Source: Syntrophomonadaceae bacterium (lineage in GTDB: Bacteria > Bacillota > Dethiobacteria > DTU022). From it: a DNA stretch of 16,813 nt. The position numbers and the translations under genes are program-made. Location: the NCBI GenBank assembly GCA_003552365.1, contig PUKR01000105.1, forward strand, positions 1 to 16,813, in the 5' to 3' direction. Numbering within the stretch: the first letter of the stretch is position 1; each line of letters starts with the position of its first letter. Below are positions 8,237 through 16,166 of the stretch, in pieces. The notes beneath the pieces were generated by a model. The model was not told the DNA's origin and ran no database searches. It saw only the letters and a list, made by a program, of their open reading frames with translations.

Positions 8237-8434
8237 TTTAATTTTTTCGTACCTTTCTATCACTAAGATTCCTTTCCAGCAACCTTAAAGGGTAACCAGT
8301 AATGTTTTATTACAGTAATCAAAAAATACTTGATAGCCAGGTGGTTTTTTAATATTTTAAAGGTATTTCATAATTTTTGTTTAATTATAGTATGTTAAAT
8401 ATTGTTATATTAAAAAATCATCACGGGTGGTCAA
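8237..8434 (+). other. AT-rich intergenic stretch before the methyltransferase
   Basis: About 200 bases with no plausible gene or RNA. The only structures seen are a weak 5-bp hairpin (GTAAT/ATTAC, 8299-8313) without a GC-rich stem, and a possible extended -10 promoter at 8393-8401. Together with the remnant at 8016-8236 it forms a 420-base break between the housekeeping block and the signalling block. Confidence 0.6.
8393..8401 (+). promoter_or_regulatory. Candidate extended -10 promoter for the methyltransferase operon
   Basis: TG-T-TAAATA fits an extended -10 pattern with two hexamer mismatches and lies 33 bases before the GTG start. The 11 bases AGTATGTTAAA around it (8389-8399) are identical to 2765-2775 in the other candidate extended -10 site. 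There is no convincing -35. This is a weak call. Confidence 0.35.
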
Positions 8435-9154
8435 GTGAATAAATTTATTTGGCATATCTATGCCTATGTCTATGACGCCGTTTTATTAAAACTAATCCCT
8501 TACCGGATGATGATCGATGAGGTTTGCCAGGCCCTCGATTCCGTAAACGGTAATTATTACCTGGACGCCGGTTGTGGGACCGGTAATTACCTAAAGCCTT
8601 TTTTTGATTCAGGCAAAAGCAATAACATAAGGATTACCGCAATAGATTGTTCCCAATCCATGATAACTCGGGCAAAAGGGAAAATTAAAGGCAACGGCAA
8701 ACAGGTTGATTTTTACAAACTTGATCTCAATAATAAACTGCCATTTGAAGATGAAACATTTGAAGGGATTATATGTGTAAATGTCTTGTATTCAATTCAA
8801 GATCCTGAGGAAATGATCGGGGAATTTTACCGGGTCCTAAAAAAACAGGGTAAACTGGTGTTGATCACGCCACTCGATCAACCCAAAATATTACCGATCA
8901 TTAGAGAACATATTGATGAGCTAATTAATAAATACCCAAAGAAGTGGCGCGTTATCTTTTTGAGCCAATTAGTGAAAAGTATAATTCCTATGATCCTTTT
9001 TATACCAATCAATTTATATATTACAGCCAATAATGATTTTTGGTTTTTGACAGAAGAACAAATAAAGTCACTATTAACATCCAGTAATTACTGCGTTCAG
9101 GATAGCAGCCTGATATATGGCAGGCAGAATATATTTATACTGGCCAGGAAATAA
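8435..9154 (+). CDS. Class I SAM-dependent methyltransferase (Methyltransf_11 type)
   Basis: A 239-residue methyltransferase of the Rossmann-like class I fold. Motif I LDAGCGTGNY (43-52) binds S-adenosylmethionine. AIDCSQSMI (69-77) carries the acidic residue expected after strand 2. KLDLNNKLPFEDETFE (95-110) and the segment ending FYRVLKKQGKLVLITP (131-146) are the usual post-I motifs of UbiE-like enzymes. A hydrophobic stretch near 178-196 could contact a membrane or a lipid-like substrate. The substrate cannot be read from the sequence. The GTG start has only GGTGG 4 bases upstream, a close and modest site, but no better start is seen. The ketosynthase-like gene follows after 26 bases, so the substrate is probably linked to an acyl or polyketide-like product (inference). 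Base composition is clearly more AT-rich than in argS and serS. Confidence 0.88.
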   Translation: MNKFIWHIYAYVYDAVLLKLIPYRMMIDEVCQALDSVNGNYYLDAGCGTGNYLKPFFDSGKSNNIRITAIDCSQSMITRAKGKIKGNGKQVDFYKLDLNNKLPFEDETFEGIICVNVLYSIQDPEEMIGEFYRVLKKQGKLVLITPLDQPKILPIIREHIDELINKYPKKWRVIFLSQLVKSIIPMILFIPINLYITANNDFWFLTEEQIKSLLTSSNYCVQDSSLIYGRQNIFILARK

Positions 9155-9180
9155 TAATCTATCTTAGAAAGGAAACTATA

Positions 9181-10401
9181 ATGCCAGAAGCAGTTATTAC
9201 AGGCCTTGGTCCGGTGGCCCCGAACGGTATCGGCAGTCCTATGTTTTGGGAAGCTATCTCGACAGGCAGATCGGGTATCAGGCATATTAAAAGCCTGGAA
9301 GACTCCAAATGTTCCTGTCAAATAGCAGGTGAAATACCGGCGGAGTGGATTGATTCCAGGTCACAGGATTTACCGGAATGGCTGCCAGATTCAAAGAGCT
9401 GCAAATTTTCATTGTTAGCTGCAGTTATGGCCCTCGAGGATGCCGGTTTAGCGCTCAAGGACTTTGCCCATCGTATACCGGCAATTTATATGGGGGCAAG
9501 CAACCTGGATATGGAAGTATGTCATAATGAATACCAGAGTTTTTTTAAGCAGAGAACAGCCAATCCGGGTTCACTGTTTTCTGCATCACCACATACTCCT
9601 GCTACAGTAATAGCCCATTATTTAAAAAATAGCCGTAATGTAATTACCATCTCCACTGCCTGTACTTCCGGGGCAGTTTGTGTTCACTTTGCCGCTAACA
9701 GCATCTTGCGGGAAGAGGCAGATGTGACTGTTGCCGGAGGAGTAGATGCGTCGCTATCCCCGATTTTTATGAATGCTTTTTGCTCCGCAGGATTGTCCCC
9801 AAGCGGGTATAATGACAGGCCAGAAGAAGCAAGCCGCCCTTTTGATAAGGACCGGGAAAGCGGCATCCTTTCTGAAGGTGCCGGAGTCGTGGTTCTTGAA
9901 GAAAAGACCAGGGCTTTACGCAGAAATGCGAAAATGTATGCTTCTTTTAACGGGGGAGGAATGTCTAACGTATTGACCCCTTCTGCGATGAAATCTTCCT
10001 TTTACGAGGCCATGGCGACCGCTTTAACTAATGCCAGGCTAAGCATATCTGATATTGATTATATTTCAGCATGTGGCACAGGCCACCGTTTAATGGATCA
10101 TGTTGAAACAAAAGCAATAAAAGAACTTTTTGGCAGTAGGGCCTATAATCTCCCGGTGAGTTCAATAAAATCGATGATTGGTAATCCTGGAGCGGCAGCG
10201 GGACCCCTGCAAATAATCGCGACTGTACTGGCGATGCAAAACAGCTATATCCCACCAACTATAAACTTGATAGAGCCCGAGAAGAAGTGCGATCTCGATT
10301 ATGTTCCGATTAAAGGCAGAATTGCTCGGGTTAAACGGGCCATGATAAACATAAGAGGACTTGGAGGTAGCGTTAGCAGTTTGATTATCTCAAAAGTATA
10401 A
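9181..10401 (+). CDS. FabF-like beta-ketoacyl synthase homologue lacking both catalytic histidines
   Basis: A 406-residue protein with the full thiolase-fold layout of FabF/KAS II. The nucleophile C161 is kept in ISTACTSGA (157-165), and the conserved lysine is K330 (SSIKSM). The first catalytic histidine, in the HGTST motif of FabF, is replaced by C298 (ACGTGH). The second, in TGHxxGAAG, is replaced by N335 (IGNPGAAAG). The C-terminal FGFGGTN loop is also altered to IRGLGGSVS. Family knowledge says KS domains with the cysteine but not the histidines (KS0 of trans-AT polyketide synthases) can hold an acyl group but do not carry out decarboxylative condensation. The protein may therefore transfer acyl groups or have a new reaction; which one is unknown. 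The ATG has GAAAGGA upstream. It sits between the methyltransferase (26 bases) and a membrane kinase (37 bases). Confidence 0.88.
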   Translation: MPEAVITGLGPVAPNGIGSPMFWEAISTGRSGIRHIKSLEDSKCSCQIAGEIPAEWIDSRSQDLPEWLPDSKSCKFSLLAAVMALEDAGLALKDFAHRIPAIYMGASNLDMEVCHNEYQSFFKQRTANPGSLFSASPHTPATVIAHYLKNSRNVITISTACTSGAVCVHFAANSILREEADVTVAGGVDASLSPIFMNAFCSAGLSPSGYNDRPEEASRPFDKDRESGILSEGAGVVVLEEKTRALRRNAKMYASFNGGGMSNVLTPSAMKSSFYEAMATALTNARLSISDIDYISACGTGHRLMDHVETKAIKELFGSRAYNLPVSSIKSMIGNPGAAAGPLQIIATVLAMQNSYIPPTINLIEPEKKCDLDYVPIKGRIARVKRAMINIRGLGGSVSSLIISKV

Positions 10402-10438
10402 ATAGGTTTGCAGGTCAGCCTAATTAAATTTTCTACAA

Positions 10439-12985
10439 GTGATTATTTTTTCCAAGGTGGTGGCAATCCTGGATATTTTTGCCGTTTACCTGCTGGCAAC
10501 TACAATAATTGCATACCTGTGCCTTGGGTCCCTGGTAATTATTAATAACCCAAAAGCACTTACCAATCGCATTTTCTTTAGTTTAACCTTAATAGCCAGC
10601 TTATGGAGTTTTTCTGTTTTGATGGTTAATCTTCAACATCAAAGCTACGAGCTGACATTGTTTTGGATCAGGTTAAGTCATGCTGCCGCCATTATGCTCC
10701 CCTGGCATGTTTATGCTCTTACCACTTCTTTTTTTAAATATAAGTTGTTTTCCGACCGCATAGCTATTATTATGCTTGGCTGTAGCCTGTTTTTTTCCGC
10801 TGTTGCAGTAAGCCCTTATTTTATATCGGGTATCAGTCAACCATACGTCGAAAGGTTGCTAATATATGACATTTTTGCTGTTCCCTATTACTTGTTCTTT
10901 GCCCTGGCATTTGGGTATGTAATTTACTTTCTTTATCACAAAATTAAACATACTCGGGGTTTGCTGCGCACTCAATTAACTTATTTTGCTAAAGGTACCG
11001 TTATATCGTTATTCTTTTCTACACTGGCAAACATTGTTCTTCCTTTAATGGGCATAATCTATATAGCAGATATTGACGTACGCAACCTGGGGCCGGCTTT
11101 CAGTTTATTTATGATTGGTTCAATAAGTTATGCCATTGTAAGACACCGCTTCATGGATATTCGCTTCGCCTTTCGTCGCAATACAGCAGTGCTTTTGACT
11201 GCGGTTATCATTATGGCTATCCTGGCAGTTTTATCACGTTTTATGTTAACCTGGAGGCCCGGTTTACTTGCCGCTAATATTGAATTACTAATTGTGCCGA
11301 TTACTCTTTTGGTAATTATCTTTTTGCCCATAATTAAGAGATTGGTGCAAACTATTTTAGACAATTATATTTTCGGAAAAGCAACCGACTATCATGATTC
11401 TCTTATTAAGCAGGCAAAAAACTTGGTTACCGTCCTTGATCTTAATCATTTGCTCAGCTCATTAACTCAGAGTATTGTCAATGACATGCAACTGGAGCTG
11501 GGCTTTTATTGTTTTAAGGCAAACCAGAGGTACAATTTTCCCGGTGAACCTTATAGAAAAAATGATATAACAGCAGATTTAAATAATAATATTTTCAAAA
11601 TAAACTCATCTTTATATCCCCTTATCAATTATGTAGAAAAGAATAAAGAGATCGTTTTATATTCAGATTTAAAACGAAGCAACCCGGAAAGCTTAGAAGG
11701 TTTAATGAAAAAAGAGATGGAAAAAGCAAACCTGGATGCAGTGGTGCCCTTGCTTGCAGATAATAATATGGAAGGATTATTATTCTTGGGCGCGAAATTA
11801 TCTGGGGAGCCTTTTTATAAAGAAGATGCACAGCTATTATCTATCCTCTCTTCCCAAATTGCTGTAGCGATGAAAAACGCCCAGTTGTACCAGGATTTGC
11901 TTACTGCCAACCAGTACCTGGAAAAAATTGTGGCCAATATGGGTAACGGTTTAATTGCGATCAACAAAAACGAAGTAATTACCATATTTAACAGCGAAGC
12001 TGAACTTATAACTGGAATACCCGGTAAGTATGCCCTGGGTGAAAAGGCCTATAATGTTCTTGAAGATAATCTTTATTCACTGTATCAGAAAACAGTTGAT
12101 GGCAGCCTTGAAAGAGGGGAAGAAGAGATGCAGCTTAATAAAGGATCAGGTAAGTGTTATGTCAAATGTAATACTACCCTACAGGCATTTCTCGAGCCCG
12201 GACACCAGGAAGTACTGATGGTATTAAGCGATGTTTCTCAAATCAAGGCATTGGAAAAAGAAAAAAGCCAGGCCCAGAGGCTTGCTTCCCTTGGAGAAAT
12301 CGCTGCGGGAATTGCCCATGAAATAAAAAATCCGCTTGTTTCCATTAAAACATTTGCGGAATTATTACCGGATAAATATGATGATCAGGAATTTCGGCAT
12401 AACTTTTCCAAAGTGGCCGGTCAGGAAATTAATCGAATTAACAATTTAGTCACCGAGCTGCTTAATTTCGTAAAAGAAGACGATCTTAATTTTGAAACCA
12501 TAAAGCTTTCCACAATATTGGATGATATTATCTTTCTAGTTTCTGCCCAGGCTGATCAGCAAAACATTATTATCAATAAAGAATACAGAAATAAAATGGA
12601 TTGTTTAAAAATTGATCGCCGCTTAATTAAACAAGCCCTGCTAAATGTTTGTTTTAATGCGATTCAAGCAATGCCTGGGGGTGGTACGCTCACGATAGGA
12701 GCTGCATTAAACATAGAAAATTCAACAGATACAAACGCAGTGGAAGAAAATATCCGCAGTATACCCCCGCAAACAATGATCTATATTAGAGATACCGGCC
12801 CGGGAATTCCTGATTCTATTAAGGATAAAATATTTGATCCCTTTGTTACGAATAAAAGCGATGGTACCGGGATTGGGCTCAGCATTAGCCATAAGATTGT
12901 AGCTGCGCATAACGGCCAGATCAGGTTTTATAGTGAAAAAGGCAGGGGTACCACCTTTGAAATTCTATTACCGATTAACCTATGA
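10439..12985 (+). CDS. 7TM-GAF-PAS sensor histidine kinase
   Basis: An 848-residue kinase. Residues about 10-235 form a polytopic region with about seven membrane helices, like the HisKA 7TM sensor type, and two further hydrophobic helices follow at about 248-268 and 281-300. A GAF domain (about 320-485) and a PAS domain (about 492-605) lead to HisKA with H627 (AHEIKNPLVS). The ATPase domain is complete: N740 in the N box (CFNAIQAM), DTGPGI at 785-790 and GTGIGLS at 809-815. The HEIKNP H box is NtrB/AtoS-like. The start is a GTG without a visible Shine-Dalgarno site, so translation may depend on coupling to the ketosynthase gene. Its natural output is probably the HD-GYP regulator at 15067-16104, with the diverged paralogue between them. 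The ligand is unknown; a multi-helix sensor fits a hydrophobic or membrane signal (inference). Confidence 0.92.
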   Translation: MIIFSKVVAILDIFAVYLLATTIIAYLCLGSLVIINNPKALTNRIFFSLTLIASLWSFSVLMVNLQHQSYELTLFWIRLSHAAAIMLPWHVYALTTSFFKYKLFSDRIAIIMLGCSLFFSAVAVSPYFISGISQPYVERLLIYDIFAVPYYLFFALAFGYVIYFLYHKIKHTRGLLRTQLTYFAKGTVISLFFSTLANIVLPLMGIIYIADIDVRNLGPAFSLFMIGSISYAIVRHRFMDIRFAFRRNTAVLLTAVIIMAILAVLSRFMLTWRPGLLAANIELLIVPITLLVIIFLPIIKRLVQTILDNYIFGKATDYHDSLIKQAKNLVTVLDLNHLLSSLTQSIVNDMQLELGFYCFKANQRYNFPGEPYRKNDITADLNNNIFKINSSLYPLINYVEKNKEIVLYSDLKRSNPESLEGLMKKEMEKANLDAVVPLLADNNMEGLLFLGAKLSGEPFYKEDAQLLSILSSQIAVAMKNAQLYQDLLTANQYLEKIVANMGNGLIAINKNEVITIFNSEAELITGIPGKYALGEKAYNVLEDNLYSLYQKTVDGSLERGEEEMQLNKGSGKCYVKCNTTLQAFLEPGHQEVLMVLSDVSQIKALEKEKSQAQRLASLGEIAAGIAHEIKNPLVSIKTFAELLPDKYDDQEFRHNFSKVAGQEINRINNLVTELLNFVKEDDLNFETIKLSTILDDIIFLVSAQADQQNIIINKEYRNKMDCLKIDRRLIKQALLNVCFNAIQAMPGGGTLTIGAALNIENSTDTNAVEENIRSIPPQTMIYIRDTGPGIPDSIKDKIFDPFVTNKSDGTGIGLSISHKIVAAHNGQIRFYSEKGRGTTFEILLPINL

Positions 12986-13037
12986 AATGTTATTATCAGC
13001 GCATAATTGACAGCCACTATAAGAAAGAGGGATTTGT

Positions 13038-15077
13038 TTGAAAGTAGTATTATTTGTTACCAGGGATGAGGGTAAAAGAAAACTCTTAAAAAGCTGTTTT
13101 CCCGGCGATCATCTTTTCATAGAAAGTAACGGTGATAATAACAGCTGGACCGTATTAAATGATTTGGTTAAGGGAATTGTATTGGTTGATATTGACTGCC
13201 CGGAAGCCGAAACATGGTTGAAACAGGCGATCAAAGTCAAACCGGGTTTGGTTTACATCGGTGTGGGACAGTTCAGGGAACACGCAAAAAGCTTGTCCAA
13301 ATACCTGTATGACTGTATTTTTGCTCCTTATGATCAATGGGAGATGGAAAAGACATTGGAACGTGCCTGGGAAAAGATAGCCCTCCTTGGTAGCAACGAG
13401 CAAGGTAACAACGTCAATGAAGAATCAATTATTGCCAAACACGCTGAGGCGGTTGGTAAGCCGGGACAGTTAGCCGAAGGGTACCCATCGAGACCCTGGG
13501 CTAAGGTTTTAAGTGATTTTTCACGAGCATTAAACAACCGGTTAGATAGGGATCGCTTTTTAGATCTCTTCCTGGATGCTGTTAAAGAGTTGGTGCCGGT
13601 GGGGAAAATTGCGGTTTTGCTAAAAAGCCAAACCGGTGAAGATTATTTCATTGCCGCACAACGAGGATTAAATCCTGCTTTGCAGAGAAAGACACAGTTT
13701 AAAGCAACCGAGGGTATCATTTCCTGGCTTTCAGCAAATGACCGTATATTACACTTAAATGAGGCAGATCATTCAGAGAAGAACCATTTCCCTGGCGGGT
13801 TGCTTCAAGAAATGAAGATGCTCCATGCCGTGGTCGCTATTCCATTTATGGCTCATGGAAAGCTTAATGGGGCTCTGTGCCTGGGAGAGAAGATAACCGG
13901 TTCACGGTTTTATGAAAAAGAAATAGAGTTGCTTTATACAATATGCGGGAACATTGCCATTGCCCTTGATGACATAGGCCTGCATGAACAGCTTTATAAT
14001 CAAAAGATATATATTGAGAGTATCCTCCACCTAATGAACAGCGGTGTTATCGCCATAGATAATAACCATCTAATTACTACTTTTAATAAACGAGCCGGGG
14101 ACATCTTTAAGGAAAGCCCCGAAGATTTAATTGGCCGGGACTTGAGAAACCTTCCAAGCCCCTTTGGCGATCTGCTTTACGAAACTTTAATTAGCGGGCG
14201 AAAGTATAACAAAGAAGAATATATTTTTAACAGGGAAAAAATACCCCTGGAAGTAAGCACGTACCGCATGGTTAATGAAGCTAATCAAATACTTGGAAGT
14301 GTGATGATCGTTGATGATATCACCGCCCGAAAACAGGTAGAAAATGAAAGACATCAAGCCGAGCAGTTAGAAGTATTAAATAGCTTTGTAAGCCAGCTGG
14401 CACATGAAATTAAAAACCCGATGGTTACAATAAAAACATTTACCCAGATGTTACCGGAAAAATATGAAGACAGTAGTTTTAGAAATAATTTTTATTACAC
14501 GGTAAAGCAAGAAGTCAAGCGATTAAACGAAATAATTGATCAACTTATTGCTTATTCGTCACCATTAATGTACAAATATGAGATAATAGAGCTGCATGAT
14601 TTGATTGATTCTGCCTTCGAACTCTTAAATGAGCAGGGGCAGGGCACTAATATAAAAATAAGCAAAGAATATAGTAAAAAAAGGGCCAAAGTGAAAGCTG
14701 ATAGAGTAAGCATGTCCCGGGCAATTTCTTACCTGCTTAAATACTTACTTGAAGCCTCAGGAAATGAAGGGGATATTAACATAAAAACTTACGTCAAGGA
14801 AGAAAAGAATGGAGACATGGTAGCTAAAATATTGCTTTCTGACACAAAGACAAAGGTTAAGCAAGAAGAATTGAATGAATTATTCAGCCCTTTAAGCATT
14901 AAACCTGACAAATCAGTATCGTTAGGCTTGCCGGTAAGTAAAAAAACTGTTGAAGAACATGGTGGAGAATTAAAAGCAGTTCAGCCTGAAGGGGATACTG
15001 TCAAATTTGGTATTGTTATACCGGCTTATACCGCAGAATCTGATTCCAAAAAGGGAGAATTAATTAATGGAAAATAA
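13038..15077 (+). CDS. Soluble pseudoreceiver-GAF-PAS histidine kinase homologue with degenerate ATPase domain
   Basis: A 679-residue protein without membrane helices. Residues about 1-115 look like a receiver fold. D51 (VLVDIDCPE) sits at the phosphoacceptor place, but the acidic pair is absent and the invariant lysine is A96 (IFAPYD). A GAF domain (about 155-320) and a PAS domain (about 325-435) follow. HisKA keeps H456 (AHEIKNPMVTIKTF), very close to H627 of the upstream kinase. The ATPase domain aligns end to end with that kinase but has lost its motifs: the N-box asparagine is Y569, DTGPGI has become DTKTKV (602-607), and GTGIGLS has become SVSLGLP (626-632). It probably cannot bind ATP normally and may be phosphorylated in trans by the upstream kinase or act as a scaffold (inference). 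The TTG start has AAGAGGG just upstream. Its end overlaps the next gene by 11 bases. Confidence 0.9.
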   Translation: MKVVLFVTRDEGKRKLLKSCFPGDHLFIESNGDNNSWTVLNDLVKGIVLVDIDCPEAETWLKQAIKVKPGLVYIGVGQFREHAKSLSKYLYDCIFAPYDQWEMEKTLERAWEKIALLGSNEQGNNVNEESIIAKHAEAVGKPGQLAEGYPSRPWAKVLSDFSRALNNRLDRDRFLDLFLDAVKELVPVGKIAVLLKSQTGEDYFIAAQRGLNPALQRKTQFKATEGIISWLSANDRILHLNEADHSEKNHFPGGLLQEMKMLHAVVAIPFMAHGKLNGALCLGEKITGSRFYEKEIELLYTICGNIAIALDDIGLHEQLYNQKIYIESILHLMNSGVIAIDNNHLITTFNKRAGDIFKESPEDLIGRDLRNLPSPFGDLLYETLISGRKYNKEEYIFNREKIPLEVSTYRMVNEANQILGSVMIVDDITARKQVENERHQAEQLEVLNSFVSQLAHEIKNPMVTIKTFTQMLPEKYEDSSFRNNFYYTVKQEVKRLNEIIDQLIAYSSPLMYKYEIIELHDLIDSAFELLNEQGQGTNIKISKEYSKKRAKVKADRVSMSRAISYLLKYLLEASGNEGDINIKTYVKEEKNGDMVAKILLSDTKTKVKQEELNELFSPLSIKPDKSVSLGLPVSKKTVEEHGGELKAVQPEGDTVKFGIVIPAYTAESDSKKGELINGK

Positions 15078-16104
15078 CACTAAAATCCTTGTCGTCGATG
15101 ACGAGTTGGGACCAAGAGAATCTTTGCGCATGATTTTAAAAGATGATTATGAGGTTGAAACTGCTGCTGACGGCAGAGAAGCTATAAACTTTTTGGAACA
15201 ACTTGATTTTGATTTAGCTATCCTTGACATCCGGATGCCGGACATAAACGGGATTGAACTTTTAGAAACCATTAAAAATAGAAACCCTGCAACCGAAGTT
15301 ATCATGATCACTGCCTATGCATCCATTGATACTGCAACAAAAGCACTGAGATCAGGTGCTCTTGATTACCTGATCAAACCTTTTGATTACAACGCAGTTC
15401 GTGATATCGTGAAGAGAGGAATTACCAGGCGTATTCAATCTGAAGCTGAAAAAAACAGGATAAAAAATTTACAGGTTGCTAATAAATCACTGGAGGAAGA
15501 AGTAGAAAAATATTATAATAATATTCAAAAACACTATAAAGAAACTATAGCTTCACTGATTGCCGCCGTTGATGCCAAAGACTCCTATACCAAGGGGCAC
15601 CAGGAGAGGGCAGCTCATATGGTTTGGGTAATTGGCAAAAGATTAAAAATGGAAGAAAATAGCTTGCGCTTATTATACCAGGCTGCCAAGCTTCATGATA
15701 TCGGTAAAATAGGTGTCCCAGAACATATATTAAGAAAGCCCGGTTCTTTGAATAAAGAAGAATATAACATTGTTAAAAAGCATTCAACAATCGGAGCAGA
15801 AATCATCTCTCCTTTAAAATCTTTAAAAGAGCTTATCCCTTATGTGTTACACCACCATGAAAGATATGATGGTTCCGGTTACCCCGAAGGATTATGCGGC
15901 AACGAAATACCCCTCGGGGCTAGGATTATTGCCATTGCTGACGCAATTGATGCAATGTTAAGGGAAAGGCCGTATGCCCCGGTGAAAACAATCGGGGAGG
16001 TAAAAGATGAGCTTGCCCGGGTCGCCTCCAGCCAGCTTGATCCCGAACTGGTAAAATTAGTCCTAAACGAAAATATACTGAGTATTTACGAGGATAAATT
16101 CTAA
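15067..16104 (+). CDS. HD-GYP response regulator, predicted c-di-GMP phosphodiesterase (RpfG-like)
   Basis: A 345-residue cytoplasmic regulator. The receiver domain (about 5-118) has D11-D12, phosphoacceptor D54 (AILDIRMPD), T82 and K104 (LIKPFD). A helical linker, probably coiled coil, spans about 122-160. The HD-GYP domain has its signature residues: the YTKGH histidine H178, HDIGK at 210-214, ILRKPG at 221-226, HHHERYDGSGYP at 262-273, and ADAIDA at 291-296. Enzymes of this family hydrolyse cyclic di-GMP, and nothing visible here suggests loss of activity. The ATG lies inside the end of the preceding kinase-like gene (11-base overlap), with AGGGAG 9 bases upstream, so translation is coupled. 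It is the likely phosphorylation target of the two kinase-type proteins before it and the last gene of the block. The pairing of HD-GYP regulator and multi-helix kinase resembles RpfG-RpfC. Confidence 0.95.
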   Translation: MENNTKILVVDDELGPRESLRMILKDDYEVETAADGREAINFLEQLDFDLAILDIRMPDINGIELLETIKNRNPATEVIMITAYASIDTATKALRSGALDYLIKPFDYNAVRDIVKRGITRRIQSEAEKNRIKNLQVANKSLEEEVEKYYNNIQKHYKETIASLIAAVDAKDSYTKGHQERAAHMVWVIGKRLKMEENSLRLLYQAAKLHDIGKIGVPEHILRKPGSLNKEEYNIVKKHSTIGAEIISPLKSLKELIPYVLHHHERYDGSGYPEGLCGNEIPLGARIIAIADAIDAMLRERPYAPVKTIGEVKDELARVASSQLDPELVKLVLNENILSIYEDKF

Positions 16105-16166
16105 TTTAGCTATAATATTTTGATTAGCACCCGGATTCAGCGCTACAAAGCATAACTATTGGTCAA
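16105..16166. other. Short convergent intergenic region
   Basis: Sixty-two bases separate the stop of the HD-GYP gene from the stop of the opposing nitroreductase gene. No GC-rich hairpin with a U tract was found on either strand, so a shared intrinsic terminator is not supported here. Confidence 0.5.

Noticed and set aside
8299..8313. GTAAT/ATTAC inverted repeat as terminator or operator
   Set aside because: A 5-bp AT-rich stem is expected by chance in such DNA and has no T tract placed after it.
13007..13012. Perfect TTGACA between the two kinase genes, suggesting an internal promoter
   Set aside because: No acceptable -10 hexamer lies 16-18 bases downstream; the nearby TATAAG is only 5 bases away.
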